A stretch of 64,000 bases of DNA from positions 1 to 64,000 of the forward strand of contig VWPU01011642.1 of assembly GCA_013398955.1 (NCBI GenBank), read 5' to 3'. Both the position numbers and the translations under genes were made by a program. Positions 35,901-47,900 of this stretch are shown here, one piece after another (within the stretch, counting starts at the first letter, position 1; each line of letters opens with the position of its first letter). The stretch is from Callaeas wilsoni (taxonomy: Eukaryota; Chordata; Aves; Passeriformes; Callaeidae). A model generated the notes under the pieces. It saw nothing but the letters and a program-made list of their open reading frames with translations, was not told the origin of the DNA and searched no databases.

Positions 35901-38900
35901 GCTTGGGGGAAGACTTGCACAATTCCGAAATTACAGGCAATTGAGAGCACTTGACACTGGGAAGTGATTGCTCTCTGTGAGCACTTCAGGAACCATGGGC
36001 AGCCGGTGACCTGGGCCAAGCCACGCTGTGCCAGCAGCTCACAGGCCCTGCACATGCAGCTGGTGCTTTGCAGAGCTGACTCTGGAGGTGGCTTTGCCAC
36101 CTTTAATTAAACCACCCTGGTCCTGCAAGCACAGGTGCAGAGCCCAGAGAGCGGGGCCACAGCCTCAGCAGCACATCAGTGTCCCCCCAGCCCATCAGCC
36201 ATGGGCCAGTGTTCCCCCAGCTGCCGTGGGCAAGGGCTGACAGTGCACTGAGGGGTGAGTAACAGCCTGGCAGACCCTGCAGGGATGCCGGCAGAGCTCC
36301 ATGTTCCCCTGTCTTGTTGCTAAAGTGCCTTCTCTTTTGTGGTCTTTTTCCATCTTTGCTGAGATCCATTTCCAATTCCCTTGTAAATCGTTTAAAATAA
36401 TTTACAAAAGAAAAAATGAATGTCTGTATGAAGTGTCCCTTGGTTCCAGGTACTTGACATTCTCAGGGAGCCTGAAGGGGAGAAAAGTGATGGAAGGGGC
36501 AAATCTTGAAAGAAAAATCCCTGGGCCTCCAGCTGCAGCTGCAATGCTGAGAATTCTCTTTACTACTTGTGGAAAATACTTTGAACGTGGCCTTCTGGGG
36601 ACTCCAGAAACATTCAGTTCTGAGGTACCCTTGGGAGAGTGGGAACATGCTGAGCCCAGTATCAGAGGTTGTGAGAGAAAATCCCTAAGCTTCTCTCTCC
36701 TGAAATTGTCTGTGTGGTAGCACCTCGCTTCCAGGAAACCTCGGAAAACAGACGCTGGATGGTGCTGAGGCTCCACTGGGCGGGAATGCTCTAAAATAAC
36801 CTTGTGAGAACCTTCTTCAGGATGAGGACAAAAATTTGTGAGCTTCGGAGAGAGAACCCAAACGGAGCCTGCAGCCCAAAGAAGCCCTGAGATGACTGCG
36901 GATAAACTCACGTCCCACCGCGACCAGAGGGGCTGAGCCTGGCAGGAGCCCCCCCACACCAAAGCTTCCCTCAGCTCCTTGGGCCAGCTGTGGGTCCCTG
37001 TCCTGGGACAATCCCTGCAGGCAGAGCCCGGCTGCCATGTGGCCCTGCCGCCAGGAGATGGAGGCTCCGTCCCGCCGCAGCGCACGCTTCGTCACAGGAG
37101 ACACAGCGAAGCCACCACTGCCTCCTGCCTCAGCCATGCAACAAAGCACACAAAAAGGCAAACAGAAAGAGTAGTTTATTTTTCATCTCAGGGTTTAAAT
37201 AACCACGGCTGAATAGTGACTGAAAGGACACCAGGTAAGAGCACGGTGCATGCTAACACAAGGCTGTAGCTCCAGACCTTCTGAAACCAGAGCACTCACA
37301 CAGAACGCAGGGATGCAGGTGGGAAAGGAGCTGTGAGCTCCCCTTCCCCAGGCAGAGCAATCACCAACATGGGCTATATGGCGACACTCACAACCCAATC
37401 TTGTACAGGCCATCAGCTCCTGAACACAACCTGGTCCCTGAGCTTTACTGGCACGGCCCAGCACTGCTCACCCTGGCTTATCCAGCTGTGCCCATGGAGC
37501 ACCGTCACCTCCCGCTGCACAAACTGGGACCTGCGGCGCAGGTGAGTCCTGAAACGTGGGACTTTCCACAGCACTGAGGGCAGCCAGGGAGCAGGTGGAT
37601 CATTGGCCTTTACCCACACACATCCCTGGCTGCACTGCGCAGACTTTTGGAGCGGAGGGAGCTGAAATGCTCTGGAAAACAGGAACACAGTGTTGCCTGC
37701 AGGAAGCAGCCCTGAAGTGATGTGGGACAGCCCTCTCAGGCAGAGAGGACAGCCACCAGAAGCAAGGACACAAAGCTGCTGATACCCTGCCAGAGCCCAT
37801 GGGAGTCACTGAAAGTGATGCCTTAGGATTTTAGCTTTTATATTTTCATATATTTGTAATCCTGCAGTTCTTTAGTGTATAACTCTGAGCTCCATGTAGA
37901 GTGTCAGCAACTGCTTTTCCCATTTTGGTCAGACACAACAATTCCTCTCCAGGCCTGAGAATCAAGGACACCTCACTGTCTCAGGCCCCCAGAAATGGAA
38001 ACAAAAGTGAGTTGGGGGGAGCAAACTGAGAGAATGGGACTGCACTGCCTGAAGCTGTNTTGGACAATTAACCTCTGATAGGCGAATGGACAAAACTTAT
38101 ATCTGTCCCAAAAATGTGTGACTGTCGTCTATCCCGGGTGTAGTCTCTGTGAGACTCCTGCACTGCCCAAGGTGTACCTTGTAAAGGCCTTTTAATAAAT
38201 CCCTGCCCTTTATCCTTTCACTCTGTCCAGCCTCTGCTCCAGGGCAGCCTCTACAAGGCATCAAAAGAAGCAAGAGACAGATTTTGGCTCAGAAAAGCAT
38301 CTCCAAGATGCTTAAAGGGCAGTGTAAACCCAGCCCAGTGCTGCAGCTACACAGGAGACCACGGTGATCCCGTGTTTCAGGAAAGCTTGTGACAGGGCAT
38401 TCGCAGGTCCTGCTGCTGGCAGAACTCATTCTGGCCTGGCACCTACTTTGTGTGTGCCAGAAAGGACCCTCCCACCCCGAGCTCAGCACTCCCTCACCCA
38501 CAAGACAGCGACCGTGCAGGGCCACCCATGCCTGGCCACCACACAGAGCTGCGGAAGGGCAGCGCCTGCTCCTTGGTGCCCGCCTGCTCCGTGTGCCCAC
38601 CCTGCTCCGTGTGCCCACCTGCTCCTTGGTGCCCACCTGCTCCTTGGTGCCCACCTGCTCTGTGTGCCCACCTGCTCCTTGGTGCCCGCCTGCTCCGTGT
38701 GCCCACCCTGCTCCGTGTGCCCACCTGTTCCTTGGTGCCCACCTGCTCCGTGTGCCCACCTGCTCCGTGTGCCCACCTGCTCTTTGTGCCCGTCTGCTCC
38801 TTGGTGCCCACCTGCTCCTTGGTGCCCACCTGCTCCTTGGTGCCCGCCTGGTCCGTGTGCCCTCCGGCACGACTGGTGAGTGCGGGCAGCTGCCAGGGCC

Positions 38901-41900
38901 CTGTGCTGGAGAGCTGCCCTCAATCCTCCTCCCCATGCCACTGTCACCAGCCACACTGCCACCAGCCACACTGCCACCAGTCACACTGCCTGTCATCAGC
39001 CACACTGCCACTAGTCACACTGCCCATCACCAGCCACACTTGCCTGTCATCAGCCACACTGCCTGCCACCAGCGACAGTAACTGCCACCAGCCACACTGC
39101 CACTAGTCCCACTGCCCATCACCAGCCACACTCGCCTGTCGCCGGCCCCACTGCCAGCCACCAGCGACAGTAACTGCCACCAGCCACACTGCCTGCCACC
39201 AGCCACCCAGCCACCAACCATACTGCCCGTCACCAGTCACACTGCCACCAGCCGCAGTGACTGCCACCAGTCACACTGCCTGTCACCACGCGCTCTGCCA
39301 CCAGCCACACCTCTTGCCATGAACCACACTGCCCATCACCAGCCACAGTGTCGTCACCAGCCACACCTCCTGCCATGAGCCACACTGCCACCAGCCACAC
39401 CTCCTGTGTCACCAGCCACACCTCCTGCCATGAGCCACACTGCCCATCACCAGGCACACTGCCCATCACCAGGCACACCGCCCGTGTCCACGCCCGTGCA
39501 GCTCCTTTGGGATGCTGTCACCTGCCTTGGGCCAGTGGGTGCAGGCAACAATGGCGCCTGAGGCTCAGTTTCAACTTCTGAGTGCCTAGGGGGTGGAAAA
39601 AAAGTACTTCTGCACCTCAGTAAGGAACATTTCTGTGTGCCAGAGGGAGCTGTGTGTGCACTGGCAGCCTGTCACTCCCACAAGGTGGCTTTGTCTCCTG
39701 GAGGACAGTGGAGTGTCCCACTACCCTGGGAGCGGGGAGCCTGGCCCTGCTCCCTGCCCCACAACCTCTCCTCTGGAGATGAGCAGGTCACCATCCATCA
39801 GCAGCCATTGCTCTGTTGAATCTGGCAGGTGCCAAGTGTTCAACCTAATCTCTTGGCAGAAAGGATAAATATTAATTTTTGCAGGTGCATGACACCAGGC
39901 TCCACTCCCTTTCCCCAGAGAATGACTCCAACCTCTCCTGTTGGCAGCAGCAGTCCTTTGGCACAGGCAGGCTGAACTGAGAAAAGAAGGATAAGAGAGC
40001 AGGAAGAGGAATCACACGGAATATTTTCTCCGTGTTTTGCTTGGCCAGAGCTCAGTTTCTCACTGTTCCACCCAGCCCATGGACTACTGCTCCACACAGG
40101 GCAGAAGAAAGTGAGGGCTTGGGGCTACCAGAACCCCTCCCAGCCCTGATCCTGCACCATCCCTCAGGGAGACTTGCAGCATATTAAGGAACAGAGTCCT
40201 TCAAACATCTCTGAGTCCTCATGGATTAGTTTGCTGAAGTTAGCTTCCAGGTTTTTTCATCAATGCTGTATCCACACAGGGGAATCCCAGCCCCAGTCCA
40301 GAGGGGCTGAGCTTCCCTGCCAGGATACGGATCCAACAACACAAGCAGGGGAGTGCTGCAGCTACCCTGCCTGCTCACCTCTGGGGCACAGCCAGCTCCA
40401 GCAGCAGCACCAGGGAGAGGAGCTCCTCGGGTTGGAGCTGTGGGGAAATGCACCCTCTCTCCCTGGCAGCTGCTGCAGATGAACTCCCTCAGTGGGACTG
40501 AGGCAGTTTCTACGGGCTGACGAAGGCAAGACTGACCTCCACCTGCACACTGAGACATCCTCCCCTCCCAGTGCTTCTGCTCTCACCCCTCAGCCTTCAA
40601 CAGAACCTGAAACACTGAGTCACCCCCTGCCCAACAGCCAGTGGGTGCCAGCTAAGACCTGCAGGGAGCCCCTCCAGCGTCCCAGCACAGACCTGCAACA
40701 ACTGATGGGTTCATGAGCAATGTCCATTCACCACAGATGGCCCGAGGGCAGGAGCATCAAAAGTCCTGCAGGTGGAGTGAAACCCGACAAAACTGCCTCA
40801 TCTTTAACTGACCTGGCACAGCATGAAGGTGGTACACGACAATAATTGATTTCTCTGAGTACCACCAACCTGGCCCAGCCTTTGGCTGGTTCTCCTTTAA
40901 GGAGACTTTAGTGGCACCTATAGTCTTTTCTTAGCTCAGTGACCTAGAAACTGCATTAAGATGTCAAGAGAACATCCACAATACAGTGGAGAAGCCATTT
41001 CCCAAGAATCTGAAGAAAAGATTATTATTTTTGAGAGATATGGCTTGGAGCCAGGGCACTCATTCAGTTGTCAGAGGTATAAATAAAAATGCAAAATAAA
41101 GCTAAGCTCAGCTTAAAAATACATTGATTGTACGTCACTGCTCAGCTAAAATCCACATACTCTATTCTGATCACAGTGACATCCACGGGTACAGTCCTTT
41201 GAAGTGTAAGCCCAGTGATGAAGTGATAAGGAAAAAATGTTATCTTCTAAGATACACCCAAAATAGGGGACAAATCTTATTGAGCAATAAATAATTTTAA
41301 TTAAAACTACTTTACAGCTGGGGATACAGTAGTAGCAATGAGGTAATGCAAGGGGAACAGGTGGCTGCCTCGTAAAAAGCCCCGTTCCACCACAAGCACT
41401 GCCATTTCAAGGAGGCTGTCAGCAGCTCCTACCCTGTGACCGTGCTCGTGGCAGGAGCCCAGCTCTGTGCTTTTCCATGGCTACCCTCCAAAGCCTCATG
41501 TGCCCGTGTTTTGTTGGTGGAGCCACCCAGGCAGATGTGAACTGCTGGAGGAAAGTGCTTTGCTGGAGCCGAAGGCCTCTGCAGACTCTCCTGCCTCGTG
41601 CCCTGGCGCTGGAGCTCGTCACAGGTTCTCTGAGCTGGGATTTGCTGTGTGCCTCCCTGGCACGGTGCTTGCTCAGCAACCAGCGCACAACGGGCACGCG
41701 TGGAGATAATTCCACAGGAAATTGAGAACACATAATTCTCTGTTCAGAGTGGCATTGGTTTCCTTAGTTTTTCCTCCTCCTGAGCAACATTTAAATCAAT
41801 TACAGTAAAATTAATGACTTTCACAAGTCATTTGCTGAGAGGATGGGCTGGGGATTAGTCACTAACTGTGCTTCTTGCCACCCCCCAGCCAATTTAGAAA

Positions 41901-44900
41901 ACACTCAGTATGAAAGGCTTCTAACAAAAATAAAAAGCTCTTGCCATGTACTTTATGAACATGCTTTCCAAGCAGAGAATCACAGAAACACAGGAGGCTT
42001 GAGGATAACAAGAAGTCACCAACTCTCTCCCTTTGCACTTCAGGAGAGCAAAGTTACCCTTCAGAGGACCTAAACATAACTTTAGAACAGTTATAAACTT
42101 TCTGAAGCACAAACACAGGGAGGAGAAGCTGCTTGTAGATGGGGAAAGCACTCAGCTCAAATGCATGAGACACACCTGAGTGCTGACAGCTCTAGGGATG
42201 GCCAGGCCTTTAGAGCCTGCAGGACACACAGCAGCACTCTAGTCAAAATGGGCTAGATTTCTCCAGAAGAGAGGAAAAAACCTTCTCATCCTTCCTCTGC
42301 GCCTATGAAGAACAAACCAAACTCGCAATTTGCATGTTTGACCCAAGTTATCCATCTCTGCACACCTACAGATGCCCAGAGGTAACAGGAGCACGTCTTC
42401 TAGAGCCGTGGAACACCTCTCACTCAGCCCCTCCATGGTCTGCTCTTTCTCCCACTGAAGCTCCTACCCAGGTTACATGCTGATTTTCCAAACAGCACCC
42501 GCTGATCTGTAGACCCCTTTTACAGTGTAAGATTCGGTGCAAACGAGGGGTGCAATTCCTTCTGACCTCGGACCTTGCTGAACCTGTAACAGTGGGAGGG
42601 TTTTTACTCTTCTGAACGCGGACCTCGTTTGACAGGTCTCACAGAACAGAGAGGGGCAAAGAGGAGAGGCATTTTGTGTCATTACCCTAATGCCTAGCGC
42701 TTCAAAAATATTCAAAGCCTCCAAAAATACCATGAGCTATATCAGGGCACCAAAGGACCATGGAAGTGATGATGGGACTCGCCCACAGCTAAAAGCTGCT
42801 ATACCCTCCTCACTCCAGAAAACATTTCCTTATCCAAGGCAATTATTTCCTGAAAAGGTGTCTGGAAGGACCAAGTGTGTAAAGGAAGGCCTCAGGGAAC
42901 TGCAGCCAAGGAGGCACTAGTGCTGGGACCAGCTCTGTACATCACATCCAGGCGTTACAGGGTCCAGCAATGATCCTTCCTTCCCATCCCAGCTTCCTGA
43001 GAGGTGGAGAAAAGTGGAGCTTTAGGAAGCCACAGGTATCTGGACAATCCTTCCCAGAGTGGCAGCACCAAGCTCCTACCAGAGCAGCGCAGTGCGTTTG
43101 GGCTGTGCCGCTGCTCTCGGGCACAGAGCCTTGCTCCGGACACCTTCCAGGCATGAGACTGACCCCATGGCCACCGGCAGGGCTCCTCTGTGCCCAGCAG
43201 GAGATGGCCAGCTCCGGCATGGTGCTCTGGCACCCAGAGCCTGCAGCGAAGCTACAGATGCTGCTTTTGAAGTGCTGGCTTCAAACAAAGGAAAGAAAAG
43301 GAAAAAAAAGAAGAAAAGAATCATCCAACCCCAAATTCTTTCTCCTTTTGAAGCCTGGCTTAAAAGCAAATGAGAACCTGCAGCCTAGCTGCAATGTGAC
43401 TGGACTCCTCAGCCTTCAGGGGCCTTTAAGTACATCTGAAAGGCATTTAACACCAATAAAATAAGTTGAGCTCTTGCTGGTATTTTTCCTACCCCCACCT
43501 TCTCCCCTTGCACATTCCCCCCAGGCTGTGAGCCATCTGTGCCTTGCTTCCCAGGGGAAGCAGGGTTAGGTAGAGTGGAGAGATTCAGGGATGGAGAGAG
43601 AGGCCTGCCTGGGCAGAAACTACAGGCTGCTGGAAGTGCTGTCACACCCCCACCCCCGGGACTGTCAGAGGGACAAGGGCAGGTCAGCGGATGGAGGGAC
43701 GAGCCTGAGCTGGCCCTTAACGCTGCTGGTGGGAGTGGTGTTCCGTGGGCTCCGTTCCCTCTAAAAATCTCTCCCAAGGCAGTATGAGGGTGGCCTGCAG
43801 GGAGCTCTCTGTGGCGTGGTGTTGGTGTTTCCCACACCGACCACGTCCCTGCCCTGTGGCTGCTCTCCCATTCCCTTCCTGGCTCTCATCTCTGAGGAGC
43901 AATGCACACCCAAGGTGGGCACTGGGACCTGTGGTTTTGGTCTGATGTGGGGTTGGTTGGGGTGAAACAAAATACCTCCAGATTGTCACTGCTAAAAAGC
44001 TGTTAGCAGGGAAATCTTCTAACTTTCCCAGAGTTTGTATGAGAATTTTCTCTTTCTCTCTATTCCCAGGCTACAATATTATAAACGATCCTTAGAGTTT
44101 TCTAAAACCAATTAAACTCTGTGCACCTACATTTGCTTACATTCTTGTATAAGTAAACATTGTGATATAGGTGACATCAGAATTAACCAATGAACTTAGC
44201 AAATGATGGACCAGAGGACCAATAAAGTTTTGACACTGTTGTAAAACTTCAAGTAAACTAAAAGATATAAGTCGCTTTGTAGAATAATAAAAAACCCTCT
44301 GCATCGCTTTGTTCTACCTGGACACCGGACTCCGTGTCATTACTCTGGGACATCACCGTGACACCAGATGAGTCAGATATCTGTCAAAATGTGCCTGCAC
44401 TGACTCTCAGGTCTATTTTCCCAGGTAGAAGGCCTTGCTATCCGAATGGCCATTCTAACCTCCATAAGCACCAGTTAAACCCAGTGACAGCAGGCAATTT
44501 AGGTTTCCAAACCAAGGGATGCTCTGGAGCCAGCAGAGGTCTCAGAGGCAGGCACGGGTGCTGGGCAGCTGGAGGCAGAAGCACCTACAGCTGGAGACCT
44601 CCTCAGGGCTGGGGCTGAACCAGCCACACGGGCAGCTGCAGCTGAGCTATTCGTGGCACCCTCTCTCACCTTCTCATGGGAATTCTAAAGGCAGGTGAGG
44701 GAAGTTCTGCCAGCTGTGAAAAACCCATTCTAGGGCAGTGTCTAAGGGAAAGCAGGTCAGCTCTTCAAGCCACAGATCAGGCTGTGTGTGCTGGGAAATG
44801 CAGGCGGATATTCAAAGCCACTCCGATTACCCCAAATCCCTCGGCTGGAATCGTACAGTTGGGATGAAGTTGGCAGTGTGAAGAACAGCGGCTACAAAAA

Positions 44901-47900
44901 CAGGTCAAGCAGAGGAGCTGATCCTGCTGGGCCGGCAGTGAGGAGTGCTCCTGAGCTTCCCGAGCCCAACAGCCCAGGAACGGGCTTGGAAAGCCAGCCA
45001 GCCTTGCTCTCTTTGAGAACAAACCAGCACTCAGAGGAGAGGCTTGTGTTTCACAGGGGAGCTCTGTGATCAGGGCTATCTGCAATGTTGGGTTCACTTT
45101 TACAGTCTCCCCATGGAGGGACCCTCAAATATAATGATCAAAACCCAAAAGGGCTGTGATGTTCTTTGCACCTCCAGGTGTGTAACTGGAAATCCGGGCT
45201 ACGGCTGCTCCGTGTACTGGGCAGTCAGTGCCCAGCTCCTCCAGTGACAGGAGTGGGAGCTGCAGGTGTGCCCAGCCCTTGGCCAGTGCGGGGGAGCCGC
45301 TGTGGGGAGCACACCCTGCTCCCTCCACCACATGGTCAGCAGCTGCCTTGTGCATGTTTATGCCAGCCCCGGTGTAATTAGCACCTTGACGTGTGTTAAA
45401 TGAACCAAGCTTTCCAATTTTTCAGAGTGAAACTCTAAAAGAAACAGCTGCAGGGCTGACAGAAATATGATTCTTTCAAAGTCTAATGAATTGTATAATC
45501 ACTTCAGTCATTATTTTGCATCTTCCTTCCATAAATGCACAGCCACGAGTCCTTGGAGCGTGCTGAGTTTTAAGCCTCGCCAAGCCCATCATTCAAGATC
45601 CATCGAGCACGTTCCCAAACCTGTCAGGGATGAGAGGCAAGCGGGGTGCAGGCACGGCGTGTTGGGGTGTCTGTGCTGGGCTCTGGTGGCACAGGGAGGA
45701 CACAGACAACCCCAGCGCAGCTCAGAGACCCCCTTGCTTTCACCTCACTGCGTTCAGTGCTGCGCTGCGGGAGGGACACGGAGGATGGAGGCTGATGCCA
45801 AATCCGTGCCTTTCGTGCTCCAGCACGCCAGAGCTGCTGTTAGGCCTGAGGCCAGACAGACTGCCTGGGTGCAGCCCTGCCAGCCCAGCAGCCAAATGGC
45901 CATTCTGCAGACTCAGGGAAAAAAAAATAAAATATGAAGGCTGGGGTAATCAAGGCAAATTGGGGCAGCAAAACAGGGAGCAGCGTTGTCCCCGTCTCCC
46001 TCCAGCCAGTGGTGAGGGCACTTGGAGAGGGCAGTGACAATGGCTCCAGAGGCAGCACCCACAGCTAATTGGGAGGATCTGTGTCTTTGGATTCCTGTCT
46101 AGTACCTAACTGCCTTCAGATATCAAAATGAGAGAGATTCATGTAGACAGACAGACTGCTGTCATGTCCTCTCCCTCCAGAGGAAAATGATGCAAGCCAA
46201 CACCTGCCTATGCCACACATTCCCTGCCCTGTTCATTCGACACAGGTATTTCCAGCTGGTACAATTTTCAATCCTTTGAAAACTAGATTCAATTGACTTT
46301 TAACCACCAGGTAAATATGGGAGACATATATCTACTTTCCTGCGTTATTTCTATTCTATTCAGAACACCTATGGGTTTTTATCCCTGAAGGGTTGTGACT
46401 GAAACATAATAAGGGATAGAAATACTGGAAAGTAATATGTGAAATACATAAGGATGTGTTCAAGACTGCATGCTTCTCATCCAGCTTGACTTGAATCTAT
46501 CCAAACAAATTCCAATGTTCTTGCAAAATTCCCTCCCCAGCTTTACATGCAGCAGTGCTGGAAGGGAGCAGTGGTGTGTGTGAGGCTGCGGGAGCTGCTG
46601 TACCAAGGTGTTTAAAGCAAGAAGGGAGGGTGATGATCCAAGGAGCACAGCCAGCTCAGGGAAAGGGATATTAAGCTCCTGGGTTTGCAGAGGGAATTGA
46701 GCTGTCTGGAACTTAGATCTAAAATGGTTTCAGCTATGCAATCTCACATACAAACTGCCAGGGACAGCCGGGCAAGAAAACATGAGGCACCTCAGCAGAG
46801 GTGACACTTCCCTTGGGAAGGAAGGGCAGGTCCCAGCCCCCTTCAAGGTTGCCCAGTTGTGGGCAGGTCTCAGCAGCTGTGCCAGAGGCTACAAGGGCAA
46901 AAGGCAGCCAGCACAGGAGCTGCTGCAGGACCACTCCCTGAAGGTCAAGAGCTTATTTCAGCCTGGAGCTCAGATGGTGTTCACGGGAAGGGCTGTCTGA
47001 AGCACTGCAGGGTGCCCACCCTGGGCCTTCAGTCCTCCTTGCCCTCCTCCCGAGTACAGCCAGTCCTGCAAAGGATCCCTGCAGCATTTTGCACCCTGTG
47101 AATTGCTGCTGAGTCTGCAGCACCACAAGCCTTTAGCACAGGCACTGACCAGCTCATTTTCGGAAAGCCTCATCAGTGGTTCGCAACGACAGAAAGGAAA
47201 ACCAAGAAAAAGCCCAGCCTGCTCCAGCAGCTGCTGTTTTTTGTACCTGGCTGCATCCCTGCACCCTCCCACCTCCACCTCTGCTGGTGACACCAGCACC
47301 TCTGGGACCTGCTGCTTCCTGCTGCTTCCTGCTGCCATGTGGAAACTCTGCAGCATTTCTACCCACGCATCTCTGCCATGCAGCAGCTGCACAGCTCCAA
47401 AGCCAGAGCTGGGATAACATCCAGTGACAAGGAAATGAATGTGGGGATATGAGGGTATTGCCCCTCGGCGCTGCTGTGGAACAACACTCTCATAACATCT
47501 ATTTACAAACACTAACACTGTCTTCTCACGATAAAGAGGAAGCCAGTTTAGATAAATGCTTATTACACTATTACAGAAGTGAAATCCTTTAAATGAAATA
47601 ACGTGTTATTTATGGTTGCGTGTACTTGCTGCTGGTGCTCTCAAAAAAGATCAGCCACTGAAAGGATGGGGATGTCCCACCAAGCACATGGGACCAGAGT
47701 CCACTGCTCTTGAGATGCTTTAGCACAGTGGTTTCATAAGTGGGAGAAAAATATTAGATCTTCATTTCATTCAGTAAGATCAGTTTTATGTCTACTTCAC
47801 CAGAAAAGCAACTGGAAGCTGAAAGACAGAAGTCAAATATGTTCTTTCAAGCTGTGGAAAAAAGTGGGTATGAAAAATGGCTGCAATCTTAAAGGACATG

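Noticed and set aside
38289..39106. Open frames of 160-240 codons with Cys/Pro-rich or Gly/Thr-rich repeats
   Set aside because: Products of the 17-18 bp and CCACACTG minisatellites read in several frames on both strands; no non-repeat domain.
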